NCBI RefSeq assembly: GCF_043195105.1
Contig: NZ_JBAFWO010000001.1
Source: NCEH01 sp002257205
GTDB taxonomy: Bacteria; Pseudomonadota; Alphaproteobacteria; Rhizobiales; Xanthobacteraceae
Reading direction: 5' to 3' (one strand)
DNA length: 64,000 nt
In this document: positions 1 through 7,182 of the stretch, piece after piece
Layout of the letters: the number at the start of each line of letters is the position of its first letter
Numbering within the stretch: position 1 is the first letter of the stretch
Position numbers and translations under genes: made by a program
Notes under the pieces: generated by a model
The model's database searches: none
The model's input: only the letters and a program-made list of their open reading frames with translations
Told to the model about the DNA's origin: nothing

Positions 1-479
1 AACGGAAACGAGACGTCGCGCGCGCCGATCTGCAGCGGCACCACATAATTCATCAGCCCGGTCACCAGCGGCATGGCGACGAAGAAAATCATGATGACGC
101 CGTGGGCGGTGAACACCTGGTCGTAATGGTGCGCGGGCAGATAGCCGTCCGATCCGCCGAAGGCCAGCGCTTGCTGGAGGCGCATCATGATCGCGTCGGC
201 GAAGCCGCGCAGCAGCATGATGATGCCCAGCACCATGTACATGATGCCGATCTTCTTATGGTCCACGCTGGTGAACCATTCCTTCCAGAGATAACCCCAG
301 AGGCGGAAATAGGTCAGCGCGCCGAACACCACGAGGCCGCCCAAGGCCACCACGGCGAAGGTGGCCACCAGGATCGGCTCGTGGAACGGAAAGCTCTCCA
401 GCGTCAGCCGCCCGAAGATCGGACTTACGGGCGTCGAGAATGCGGACATGGCGGATTGAGACACGGCGGATGCAGACAT
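1..479 (-). CDS. cyoB: Cytochrome bo3 ubiquinol oxidase subunit I (partial, runs off the left edge)
   Basis: N-terminal ~159 codons of the haem-copper quinol oxidase catalytic subunit; the rest lies beyond position 1. The enzyme oxidises ubiquinol, reduces O2 to water and pumps protons at the inner membrane. The visible part reads as the CyoB N-terminus: a TPVSPIFGRLTLESFP segment, a first hydrophobic helix, then FTSVDHKKIGIMYM, the quinol-oxidase-type opening (about residues 70-85), and FTAHGVIMIFFVAMP, which holds a low-spin haem histidine. The ATG at 479 is used here; an in-frame ATG at 449 (MSAFSTP) is an alternative. It begins 12 nt after the cyoA stop, in normal cyoAB order. Family identification is secure; later residues cannot be inspected. 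Confidence 0.95.
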   Translation of the reverse strand, partial: MSASAVSQSAMSAFSTPVSPIFGRLTLESFPFHEPILVATFAVVALGGLVVFGALTYFRLWGYLWKEWFTSVDHKKIGIMYMVLGIIMLLRGFADAIMMRLQQALAFGGSDGYLPAHHYDQVFTAHGVIMIFFVAMPLVTGLMNYVVPLQIGARDVSFP

Positions 480-490
480 GGCGTCTCGCG

Positions 491-1699
491 TCAGGAGTTT
501 GAGGGCCGGCGGGCGGCGGGCGCGAGAAGGTCCGCCGGGGCGCTGATGGGCGTGAAGGAGGGTGCGGGAAGTCCCGCGCCGAGGATGCGCGCAGGGCCGG
601 CGCCTTCGCGCGGCGCCAATTGGCGGGGCGCGAATGCGCCGACGCTGGCGGCGGGCGTGACCAGATCTTCCGGCGCGCAGATGCCGACCACCATTGCCGG
701 GGAGCCGCCGAACACGGTGCCGCGGCGGGCGAACTTGTCATAGGTTAGCGGCAGCACATTGTTGATGCCCGCCATGCCCAGCCCGCCCTTCGCGTCGATG
801 GCCATCATTTCGCTCATGCACATCTTGCCGGGCTCGACGCACATGTTGAGGATCGCGTTGTAGAGGGCCGGATCCACCTGAGCGAAGCGGGTCACGGGCA
901 CGTTCTGGCTCGGCTTCTCAAGCTCCAGATAGGCCGCGCGCGTCAGATCGCCGCCGCCGGCCTTGGCGCTGGCCAGCCACGCATCGAAATCGGCGGGAGA
1001 TTGGCCAAGGAAGCGGAAATGCATGCCGGAGAAGCCGGCACCGCTGTAATTGGCGGAAAAGCCGCGATAGGACCCGGCCTCGTTGATCACCGCGTGCAGC
1101 TTGGTCTGCATGCCCGGCATGGCGTAGATCTGCCCGGCCAGGGCGGGAATATAGAATGAATTCATCACCGAGGACGCGGTGATGCGGAAGGAGATCGGGC
1201 GATCCACCGGCGCCGCCAGCTCGTTCACCGTCGCGATGCCATATTGCGGATAAATGAACAGCCACTTCCAGTCGAGCGCCACCACTTCCACCTCAAGCGG
1301 CTGCGCGTTCGCGGGAACCGGCTGGTTCTCCGAGATGCGCTCTATGGGCCGGTAGGGATCGAGCAGGTGGGTGCCCATCCACGTCAGCGCGCCGAGGCAG
1401 ATGATGATGAGCAGCGGCGCCGCCCAGATCACCAGCTCCAGATGCGTGGAATGATGCCATTCCGGCTCATACCGCGCCTCGGTATTGGACTGGCGGTAGC
1501 GCCAGGCGAACAGGACGGTGAGGGCCATCACCGGAATGATGATGATCAGCATCAGCACGGTCGAGATGATGACCAGGTCGCGCTGCTGCCAGGCCACATC
1601 GCCCGCCGGATGCAGCACGGTAAAGTTACACCCGCTCAGGAAGGCCATGAGCGGCAGCAAGGCGAGGACGCGGAAGCGACTCAATACAGCACCTGTCAC
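491..1699 (-). CDS. cyoA: Cytochrome bo3 ubiquinol oxidase subunit II
   Basis: Subunit II of the bo3 quinol oxidase. The N-terminus is a lipoprotein signal with an LSGC lipobox (Cys24 counting from the GTG at 1699), then two transmembrane helices (about residues 45-68 and 88-110) and a periplasmic cupredoxin-like domain. I see no CuA ligand set, as expected for a quinol rather than a cytochrome c oxidase. From about residue 330 to the end there is an Ala/Pro-rich tail, longer than in the E. coli protein (315 aa). GTG 1699 has no clear ribosome site; TTG at 1684, preceded by AGGTG at 7 nt, is an equally plausible start. First gene of a leftward cyoAB... operon. Confidence 0.93.
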   Translation of the reverse strand: MTGAVLSRFRVLALLPLMAFLSGCNFTVLHPAGDVAWQQRDLVIISTVLMLIIIIPVMALTVLFAWRYRQSNTEARYEPEWHHSTHLELVIWAAPLLIIICLGALTWMGTHLLDPYRPIERISENQPVPANAQPLEVEVVALDWKWLFIYPQYGIATVNELAAPVDRPISFRITASSVMNSFYIPALAGQIYAMPGMQTKLHAVINEAGSYRGFSANYSGAGFSGMHFRFLGQSPADFDAWLASAKAGGGDLTRAAYLELEKPSQNVPVTRFAQVDPALYNAILNMCVEPGKMCMSEMMAIDAKGGLGMAGINNVLPLTYDKFARRGTVFGGSPAMVVGICAPEDLVTPAASVGAFAPRQLAPREGAGPARILGAGLPAPSFTPISAPADLLAPAARRPSNS

Positions 1700-1747
1700 G
1701 CACGTGGTGGGCTCGGCGCATCGCTAGCTGCACCGCAACACGAGGGA

Positions 1748-1768
1748 CATTGGACAATTTGCCCAATG
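1748..1768. promoter_or_regulatory. 21-bp palindrome in the cyoA / MFS divergent promoter
   Basis: Arms CATTGG and CCAATG, with inner CAA and TTG placed symmetrically (CATTGG-a-CAA-t-TTG-c-CCAATG). Only the central base and one pair break the dyad. It lies 49 bp upstream of cyoA and about 100 bp upstream of the MFS gene, so a dimeric regulator bound here could control both. The regulator is unknown. Confidence 0.55.
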
Positions 1769-1870
1769 CCGCAACGCACACTCGCGAGGGAATAAGGAGC
1801 CTGCGGCAGGCGGCTTCCCAGCGGGGCGGGACTGGCGTATGAAAAGCAACTCCATATTGGTGCGAAGATC

Positions 1871-3187
1871 ATGGCGAATGCGTCATCGACGATGGAACGG
1901 GACGCGAGGCAGATCAATGCCGGCCATGGCGACGTGGACCCCGGCGAGATCGCCATCGGGGTCATCATTGGCCGGACCTCAGAGTTCTTTGATTTCTTTG
2001 TTTACGCAACGGCGGCCGTGCTGGTCTTTCCGAAGCTGGTGTTTCCCTATGTGGATGCCCTGACGGGAACGCTCTATTCCTTCGCCATTTTCGCCCTCGC
2101 ATTCATCGCGCGGCCCTTCGGCACTGCACTCTTCATGGCCATCGACCGGGCCCACGGGCGCGGCGCGAAGCTGACCTTGGCCCTGCTTCTGCTCGGCACC
2201 TCCACCGTCGCCATCGCCTTTCTGCCGGGCTATGAGCATATCGGCTCGGCCTCCGCTTTCGTGCTCGCGGCGTGCCGCATCGGCCAGGGCCTGTCCTGGG
2301 GCGGCACCTGGGACGGGCTGGCGCCGCTGCTGGCGATGAACGCCCCGGCGGAGCGCCGCGGCTGGTATGCGATGATCCCGCAATTGGGCGCGCCGCTGGG
2401 CCTGATCGTCGCGAACGGGCTGTTCGCCTTCTTCGTCGCCAATCTCTCCCCGGAGGATTTTTTCACCTGGGGCTGGCGCTATCCGTTCTTCGTCGCCTTC
2501 GCGATCAATGTGGTGGCGCTGTTCGCCCGCCTGCGCATGGCGGTGACGCCGGAATATACCGAGCTGTTCAAGCGCGGCGAGCTTCGTCCGGCGACGGTGA
2601 CGGAGACGGTGCGGGCGGAAAAGCGGGGCATCATCGTGGGCGCCTTCGCCCCGCTCGCCACGTTCGCACTGTTCCACATGGTCACGGTGTTCCCGCTCTC
2701 CTGGGTGTATCTGTTCACGAGCGAGGGGCCGGCGCGCTTCCTGGTGATCGAGATCGTCGGCGCGGTGTTCGGCATCGGCGCGATCGTCGCGTCCGGCTTC
2801 GTGGCGGATCGCGTGGGGCGCCGCAACCTGCTCGGCGCCACCGCCGCCGCCATCGCGGTGTTCAGCGGCTTCGCGCCGCAATTGCTGAATGGCGGCGTGG
2901 TCGGAGAAACCGCCTTCATGGTGCTCGGCTTCGTGCTGCTCGGCCTGTCGTTCGGCCAGGCGTCGGGCGCGGTGGCGTCCAATTTCGCGCGCAATTATCG
3001 CTATACGGCCTCCGCCTTGACCAATGATTTGGCCTGGCTGTTCGGCGCCGGCTTCGCGCCGCTGGTGGCGTTGTCGCTGTCCAGCAATTTCGGCCTGATC
3101 TCGGCCGGCGCCTATCTGCTGTCCGGCGCCATCTGCACGCTTTTGGCGCTGCACTGGAACAAGAAGCTGGAACTCGGCGGCGGCTGA
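1871..3187 (+). CDS. MFS transporter linked to the cyo operon
   Basis: 438-residue inner-membrane protein with about 12 hydrophobic helices in two halves and loop basic motifs (DRVGRR near residue 315), typical of the major facilitator superfamily. The N-terminus is a roughly 25-residue polar stretch followed by the first helix. It is divergent from cyoA and shares a 170-bp promoter with a strong palindrome. Substrate cannot be told from sequence. The pairing with the quinol oxidase suggests a role in oxidase function or in the same growth regime (for example a metabolite or metal import), which is inference. ATG 1871 has only a weak upstream AAGA; the in-frame ATG at 1892 is less well supported. 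Confidence 0.8.
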   Translation: MANASSTMERDARQINAGHGDVDPGEIAIGVIIGRTSEFFDFFVYATAAVLVFPKLVFPYVDALTGTLYSFAIFALAFIARPFGTALFMAIDRAHGRGAKLTLALLLLGTSTVAIAFLPGYEHIGSASAFVLAACRIGQGLSWGGTWDGLAPLLAMNAPAERRGWYAMIPQLGAPLGLIVANGLFAFFVANLSPEDFFTWGWRYPFFVAFAINVVALFARLRMAVTPEYTELFKRGELRPATVTETVRAEKRGIIVGAFAPLATFALFHMVTVFPLSWVYLFTSEGPARFLVIEIVGAVFGIGAIVASGFVADRVGRRNLLGATAAAIAVFSGFAPQLLNGGVVGETAFMVLGFVLLGLSFGQASGAVASNFARNYRYTASALTNDLAWLFGAGFAPLVALSLSSNFGLISAGAYLLSGAICTLLALHWNKKLELGGG

Positions 3188-3235
3188 GCCCGCCCCCCGC
3201 CGGCGCTTATTCTGCCCCTTTCCGGCGGATGCGGC

Positions 3236-4249
3236 TCAGGCCCTGAGCGCGTCCGCCGCGCCTTTCAGGGTCGCCGCCACGGCGTCGCGGAATGGCGGAA
3301 ACACCGCCGCGACGCTGTCGTCGGGCCCGGTCCAGTTGACCGTGAAGCAGAAGGTGACGCGCGCGGCGTTGACCACCATCTGGCCCGGCAGGCAGAAACA
3401 GTGGAAATCGCCCCAGTCGATGCTGCCGCCCTTGGCATAGGCGGCGATGCCCGGCGGCACCACCTGGGCGATGGCGTCGGCCATGGCCTGGATGCGCATG
3501 AATTCGGTGAGGGTTGCCGGCTTTGAGAAGAAGGCGCCGGTGAGCGCCGCCTGATACCATTTCACCAGTTCGTCGGCGCTGCTGACCATGGTCTCCTGAT
3601 CATTGACAGGCGGGCGCTGTGGGCCGGGCATCCAGCCGGTCTCCAGCTTCTTCACGCCCTCCCAGCCGATATCCGTGCCGAGCGGCGCGCCGGCGATGTA
3701 GGAGAACAGGCGGCGGGTCGAATCGGGAATGCGGGTGTTTTTAAGCCCGGCTTCGGCGATCAGGGCGCGCACCTTGTCGGGTCCCACTTTCGCCAGCGCG
3801 ATGTCGGTGGCGGTATTATCGCTGTGGGCGATCATGGCTTCGAGAATGCTGCGGGCCTGGGTGGTTCCGGTCAGGTTCAAAAGCACCGGGCTGCTGGCGG
3901 AGCGCACCTTATCGTCCACCGCCCATTGGTCGGTCTCGGACAACAGGCCGGCTTCAGCCGCGCGCAGGGCCTGGGCGAGAATGAAGGTCTTCACCGCGCT
4001 GCCGATGAACAGCGGGACCTGCGGGTCGCGTTCGTCGCGCCAGCTCTGGCCCGGTCCCTCGCACACGATGAGGGCGCTCTTCGTGGCCGGGATCTTCTCG
4101 AGCTGCCGCAATCCGGCGCGCACGCCCTCGGGCACGGCACCCTTGGGTGTTGCGGGGGTGGCAGAGGCGGACGAGGAGAGCGCCGGCGTGGCGAGGGCCA
4201 TCGGCGCGACCGCCGCGCCGGAAAGAAACAGCCGACGATTCAAGCTCAT
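3236..4249 (-). CDS. Tat-exported serine hydrolase of the class A beta-lactamase fold
   Basis: 337 residues. An NRRLFLSG twin-arginine motif opens a signal peptide ending about residue 30, so it is probably a periplasmic enzyme. The three active-site motifs of class A beta-lactamase-like proteins are present: S84-A-V-K87, S143-D-N145 and K273-G-G. The omega-loop glutamate that activates the deacylating water in true class A beta-lactamases is not evident, since the region reads TRIPDSTRRLFSYI. An antibiotic-resistance role is therefore doubtful and an esterase, amidase or peptidase role is possible. Start chosen at ATG 4249 because GGAGGG lies about 8 nt upstream; a further 18 in-frame codons upstream are not needed. 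It is downstream of, and co-directional with, the aldoxime dehydratase gene. Confidence 0.8.
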   Translation of the reverse strand: MSLNRRLFLSGAAVAPMALATPALSSSASATPATPKGAVPEGVRAGLRQLEKIPATKSALIVCEGPGQSWRDERDPQVPLFIGSAVKTFILAQALRAAEAGLLSETDQWAVDDKVRSASSPVLLNLTGTTQARSILEAMIAHSDNTATDIALAKVGPDKVRALIAEAGLKNTRIPDSTRRLFSYIAGAPLGTDIGWEGVKKLETGWMPGPQRPPVNDQETMVSSADELVKWYQAALTGAFFSKPATLTEFMRIQAMADAIAQVVPPGIAAYAKGGSIDWGDFHCFCLPGQMVVNAARVTFCFTVNWTGPDDSVAAVFPPFRDAVAATLKGAADALRA

Positions 4250-4301
4250 GACGCAACCCTCCGCGAACCTGGGGACGATACATGAGCCGGACGACCTTCC
4301 C

Positions 4302-4329
4302 AAGACGCCGATCCGAAGACGCCGATCCC
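4302..4329. repeat. Two tandem copies of a 14-bp unit
   Basis: AAGACGCCGATCCG followed immediately by AAGACGCCGATCCC, in the 106-bp gap between the serine hydrolase and aldoxime dehydratase genes. No function inferred. Confidence 0.6.
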
Positions 4330-4355
4330 GTTTGGCGGCTCCAAGGTCCGTACCG

Positions 4356-5423
4356 TCAGGCGGCGGCGGGGCCGAGGTCCACGGCCTCGAAATAGGGCAG
4401 CAGGCCGGTGGCGGGATGGCAGTTCACATATTCCATGTGCGCGCCCTCCAGCAGGGCGAACACCTCGTGCCAGGTGACGACCTCCCGCTTCTCCTTGTGG
4501 AGGCGGTTCATCGCGATGGCGTGGCGATAGATGTCGAGATGGGTCTCGTGGGATTTCGCCCAGCGCTCCAGATGCTCCAGCGAGATGAAATAGCCGTGCA
4601 CGGAGGTTTCCTTGCGCGCCATCCCTTCCGGATCGAGATTGGTCATCACCCGCAGCGACAGGGTGCCGGTCTCGACCGGATTGGCCACGAGATGGCCCAT
4701 GCCGCGCATCAGCTTGGGCTGGAGATTGTCGTGATAATCGGCGGTCTGTTCGTTGCCCGCGCCTTCCCAATATTGGCCGGAGCGGATGGCGATCATATTG
4801 TGGGATGAGGTCACCCGCAGGCGGCGGCCGAGGCTCGCCGGCGTGCGGCGCGCCGGCATGCCCTCCCCAAAGGGGCTGTCCAGCGGATCGATGGCGGACA
4901 CCGGCATGCGGTCGCGCGCGGCGCCGAAATAGCCGTTCATGGTGATGGGCTGGATCGTGGCGCCCGGCGTGCGGGCAAGGCCGATGGGATAGTTCGGGGC
5001 CGAATAGATGGTCTCGTGCCGGTCATAGGGCACGCGGATGGTCTCGCGCCACAGGCCGCGCGGCCCGGCGCGCCGGGCGGGATCGCGGAACCAGGCCATG
5101 AAGGGCGAATTCGCGCTCCAGCGCGCATGGGCCGTCGCGTCCAGCCAATAGGCGACCAGGATGGCATTGACCGCGCCGGTCTCGTCGGTGGTGCGCATGA
5201 TTTCGTGCGCGCATGGGCCGTCCACGTCGAAGGTGGCGGTGAGGCGGGCGAAGAAGTCCGCCTGCTCCGCCCAACTGAGCTCTTCACCCTGGAGCGCGAA
5301 ATAATCGCTCACCATCAGCCCGACGGGTTCGCTCCAGCGCAGGGAATAGCGCGGCGCCGCCGGCTCGTGGCCGGGCGGGCGGCGTTCCGGGACGATGCGC
5401 GGATAGGTGATGTGGAAAACCAT
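4356..5423 (-). CDS. Haem-containing aldoxime dehydratase (phenylacetaldoxime dehydratase family)
   Basis: Dehydrates aldoximes (R-CH=N-OH) to nitriles with a haem b whose iron binds the oxime nitrogen; cytoplasmic. The 355-residue reading matches OxdA-type enzymes along its length. A WAKSHETHL block puts the proximal haem histidine at about His292. IRSGQYW gives Ser215, GAARDRMPVS gives Arg170, and TWHEVFA gives His319, the counterparts of the known catalytic Ser219, Arg178 and His320. The C-terminal EYVNCHPATG block is also characteristic. ATG 5423 is preferred by family length, although its ribosome site is weak; an upstream in-frame TTG at 5495 would add 24 residues. It lies 95 bp after a LIV-type binding protein gene on the same strand. 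The nitrilase 6.5 kb away would consume the product. Confidence 0.93.
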   Translation of the reverse strand: MVFHITYPRIVPERRPPGHEPAAPRYSLRWSEPVGLMVSDYFALQGEELSWAEQADFFARLTATFDVDGPCAHEIMRTTDETGAVNAILVAYWLDATAHARWSANSPFMAWFRDPARRAGPRGLWRETIRVPYDRHETIYSAPNYPIGLARTPGATIQPITMNGYFGAARDRMPVSAIDPLDSPFGEGMPARRTPASLGRRLRVTSSHNMIAIRSGQYWEGAGNEQTADYHDNLQPKLMRGMGHLVANPVETGTLSLRVMTNLDPEGMARKETSVHGYFISLEHLERWAKSHETHLDIYRHAIAMNRLHKEKREVVTWHEVFALLEGAHMEYVNCHPATGLLPYFEAVDLGPAAA

Positions 5424-5517
5424 GGCGGGCTCGCGGGACGGGGCAAGTACGGGCAAAGGCTGCGACCGCGGCGCCTCGACGCGTCGCGGTCGCAAGGTAT
5501 CAGTCGAGAGGAGGGTA

Positions 5518-6726
5518 TCAGTTAAGCGTTTTGCCGTTCCAGCGCGCGGCCGCCTTGGCGGTCTCGAAGGGATAGACCGTCACGAGATCGGCGCCCCGCC
5601 ATTCCACGAAGATGGGATAGGCGGTCGAGGAAAGGCCGGTGGCATCGAAGGCGGTGCAGCCGCCGGGAATGCCCTTGGCGAAGCCCTCGCCGCACAGCTT
5701 CAAGGCAGCGATGGCATCGCGGATCTTGTCGGGATCGCGTGACCTGGCGGTGTCGATGGCTTTGGCCATGTGTTCGAGCGCGGCGCCATACATGATGACT
5801 TCGTGGGTCATGAAGGTCCCGTACTTTTCCTTGTATTTGGCGGCGAGCGCCGGGGCGAGATCGTAATTCGCCGGGGCGATGGAGAACACGCCGTCGGCAT
5901 ATTCGCCGAGGCCCTTGGCGAAGTCGGGGATGATGTATCCGGCGGCGCCGCCGACGATGGGCATCTCGATTTTCTGCTGGCGCATGGCGCGGATGATCTG
6001 GAGCGCATCGTTGAAATAGGAGACGGGGAAGACGATGTCCGCCCCTGATGCGCGCAGCTTGTTGATCAGCGGGGAGACATCCGTGATGCCGAGGGGATAG
6101 GCCTCGTCCACCACGAGCGGGATGCCGGCCTTGTTCGCGGCCTCGCGCAGGCCCTTGGCCTGGGCGGTGCCATAGGCGGTGTCCTCATAGAAAATGGCGA
6201 CCTTGGTCACCGGCGCGCCCGCCTTCTTCGCCAGCGCGGCGGCATAATCGAATTGCGCCTGTCCGTAGGTGGTCGCCTTGGCCGAGACCTGGAAGATGTA
6301 TTTGTAGCCGCGCGACGTGATCTGGTCGGCGAAGGAATGGGTAATCATGGGGATGCCGGCGCGCTCCGTGACCTCCGAGGCGGCGAGCGTCACCGATGAG
6401 ACGAAGGCGCCGAGCATGCCCACTACCTTGTCCTGGCTGAGCAGGCGCTGGGTGGCCGCGGCCGCAGACGCCGGGCTCGGCACGTCGGCATAGACCAGTT
6501 CGATCTTCGCGCCGCCCAGCCCCTTGAGGCCGCCGGCGGCATTGATGGCGTCGGCCGCCATTTCGATGCCGTTGCGGCTGTTGACCCCGAACTGGGCGTT
6601 CGGACCGCTGAGCGGCAGGACGACGCCGATCTTCACGCTTTCCTGTGCGGCGGCGGGGGTGAGCAAGGCCAGGGAGACGCCGGCGGCGAACGCTGCCGCC
6701 CGGCTCCCGCTCCAGATGTCGCGCAT
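5518..6726 (-). CDS. LIV-type ABC transporter periplasmic substrate-binding protein (paralogue 1)
   Basis: About 402 residues with a cleavable signal peptide ending near the AAAQES site, then a type I periplasmic binding fold (VKIGVVLPLSGPNAQFG start, ITDVSPLINKLR and GGAAGYIIPDF blocks). Family members capture branched-chain amino acids, amides, urea or aromatic acids for a LivHMGF-type importer. It is strongly similar over its whole length to the divergently encoded protein at 7183-8400, implying duplication, but no permease genes lie on this strand. ATG 6726 is used; ATG 6732 (MHMRD) is also possible. First gene of a leftward unit with the aldoxime dehydratase and the serine hydrolase, which suggests it delivers an oxime or a related nitrogenous precursor (inference). 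Confidence 0.9.
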   Translation of the reverse strand: MRDIWSGSRAAAFAAGVSLALLTPAAAQESVKIGVVLPLSGPNAQFGVNSRNGIEMAADAINAAGGLKGLGGAKIELVYADVPSPASAAAATQRLLSQDKVVGMLGAFVSSVTLAASEVTERAGIPMITHSFADQITSRGYKYIFQVSAKATTYGQAQFDYAAALAKKAGAPVTKVAIFYEDTAYGTAQAKGLREAANKAGIPLVVDEAYPLGITDVSPLINKLRASGADIVFPVSYFNDALQIIRAMRQQKIEMPIVGGAAGYIIPDFAKGLGEYADGVFSIAPANYDLAPALAAKYKEKYGTFMTHEVIMYGAALEHMAKAIDTARSRDPDKIRDAIAALKLCGEGFAKGIPGGCTAFDATGLSSTAYPIFVEWRGADLVTVYPFETAKAAARWNGKTLN

Positions 6727-6785
6727 GTGCATGGTTCCCGTCTTTTTTGAAGGCGGGCATAGAATGAAAACGAAGTCTGGTAGTT

Positions 6786-6801
6786 GTCAATTTTTTCCGA
6801 C
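6786..6801 (-). promoter_or_regulatory. Operator-like motif copy A (GTCGGAAAAAATTGAC)
   Basis: Read on the minus strand this matches the GTCGAAAAANNNCGAC consensus with two changes. It sits 60 bp upstream of the leftward binding-protein start, where it could control that transcript. Confidence 0.5.
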
Positions 6802-6873
6802 AAAAAATGCGGTGAAATGCCAGATAGGCACTCGTAATAGGCAACTGCACTGAATCTTCAGCGAAAAATTTAA

Positions 6874-6889
6874 GTCGAAAAAATACGAC
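6874..6889 (+). promoter_or_regulatory. Operator-like motif copy B (GTCGAAAAAATACGAC)
   Basis: Full match to the consensus and followed by ATGA, as in copy D. Arms GTCG and CGAC form a dyad around an A-tract. Confidence 0.6.
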
Positions 6890-6960
6890 ATGATCTGCCA
6901 TGACGCCGCGGATGGGCGCTTTGGCGAGAATTTGGCGATATATCGCGCCCATCGATATTG

Positions 6961-6976
6961 GTCGAAAAACTTCGAC
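6961..6976 (+). promoter_or_regulatory. Operator-like motif copy C (GTCGAAAAACTTCGAC)
   Basis: Perfect GTCGAA...TTCGAC dyad; the best palindrome of the set. It lies midway between the two divergent genes. Confidence 0.6.
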
Positions 6977-7109
6977 ACGTAATATCGGGTCTAAAAATGG
7001 GCCGTATGATAATTTTATAGGCATATTAAAACATTAAAAATCAATAACTTATTATCGTTTGATAGATTCTTGAGCAGGTGTGCCGCATTTTCGACGGGTT
7101 ATCTAGATT

Positions 7110-7125
7110 GACGAAAAATCCCGAC
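7110..7125 (+). promoter_or_regulatory. Operator-like motif copy D (GACGAAAAATCCCGAC)
   Basis: One change from the consensus in the left arm. It lies 58 bp upstream of the rightward operon start and overlaps its likely promoter or leader. Confidence 0.55.
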
Positions 7126-7182
7126 ATGACATACGGTCACCGATATCGGGACCGTCTCGGCCCCTCCTGGGAGGTGAACATC

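Larger units (their letters stand above)
6733..7182. promoter_or_regulatory. AT-rich divergent promoter region of the aldoxime/nitrile locus
   Basis: About 450 bp without a gene, clearly richer in A+T than the flanks, separating two divergent binding-protein genes. It carries four copies of a 16-bp motif of form GTCGAAAAANNNCGAC (listed separately) plus a half-site (CGTCGAAAATGC, minus strand, about 7085-7096). No start signals for additional proteins are convincing. Confidence 0.7.

Noticed and set aside
3236..4249. Antibiotic-resistance beta-lactamase
   Set aside because: The fold motifs are present but the deacylation glutamate is not evident and the gene sits in a catabolic locus, so the broader serine hydrolase call is used.
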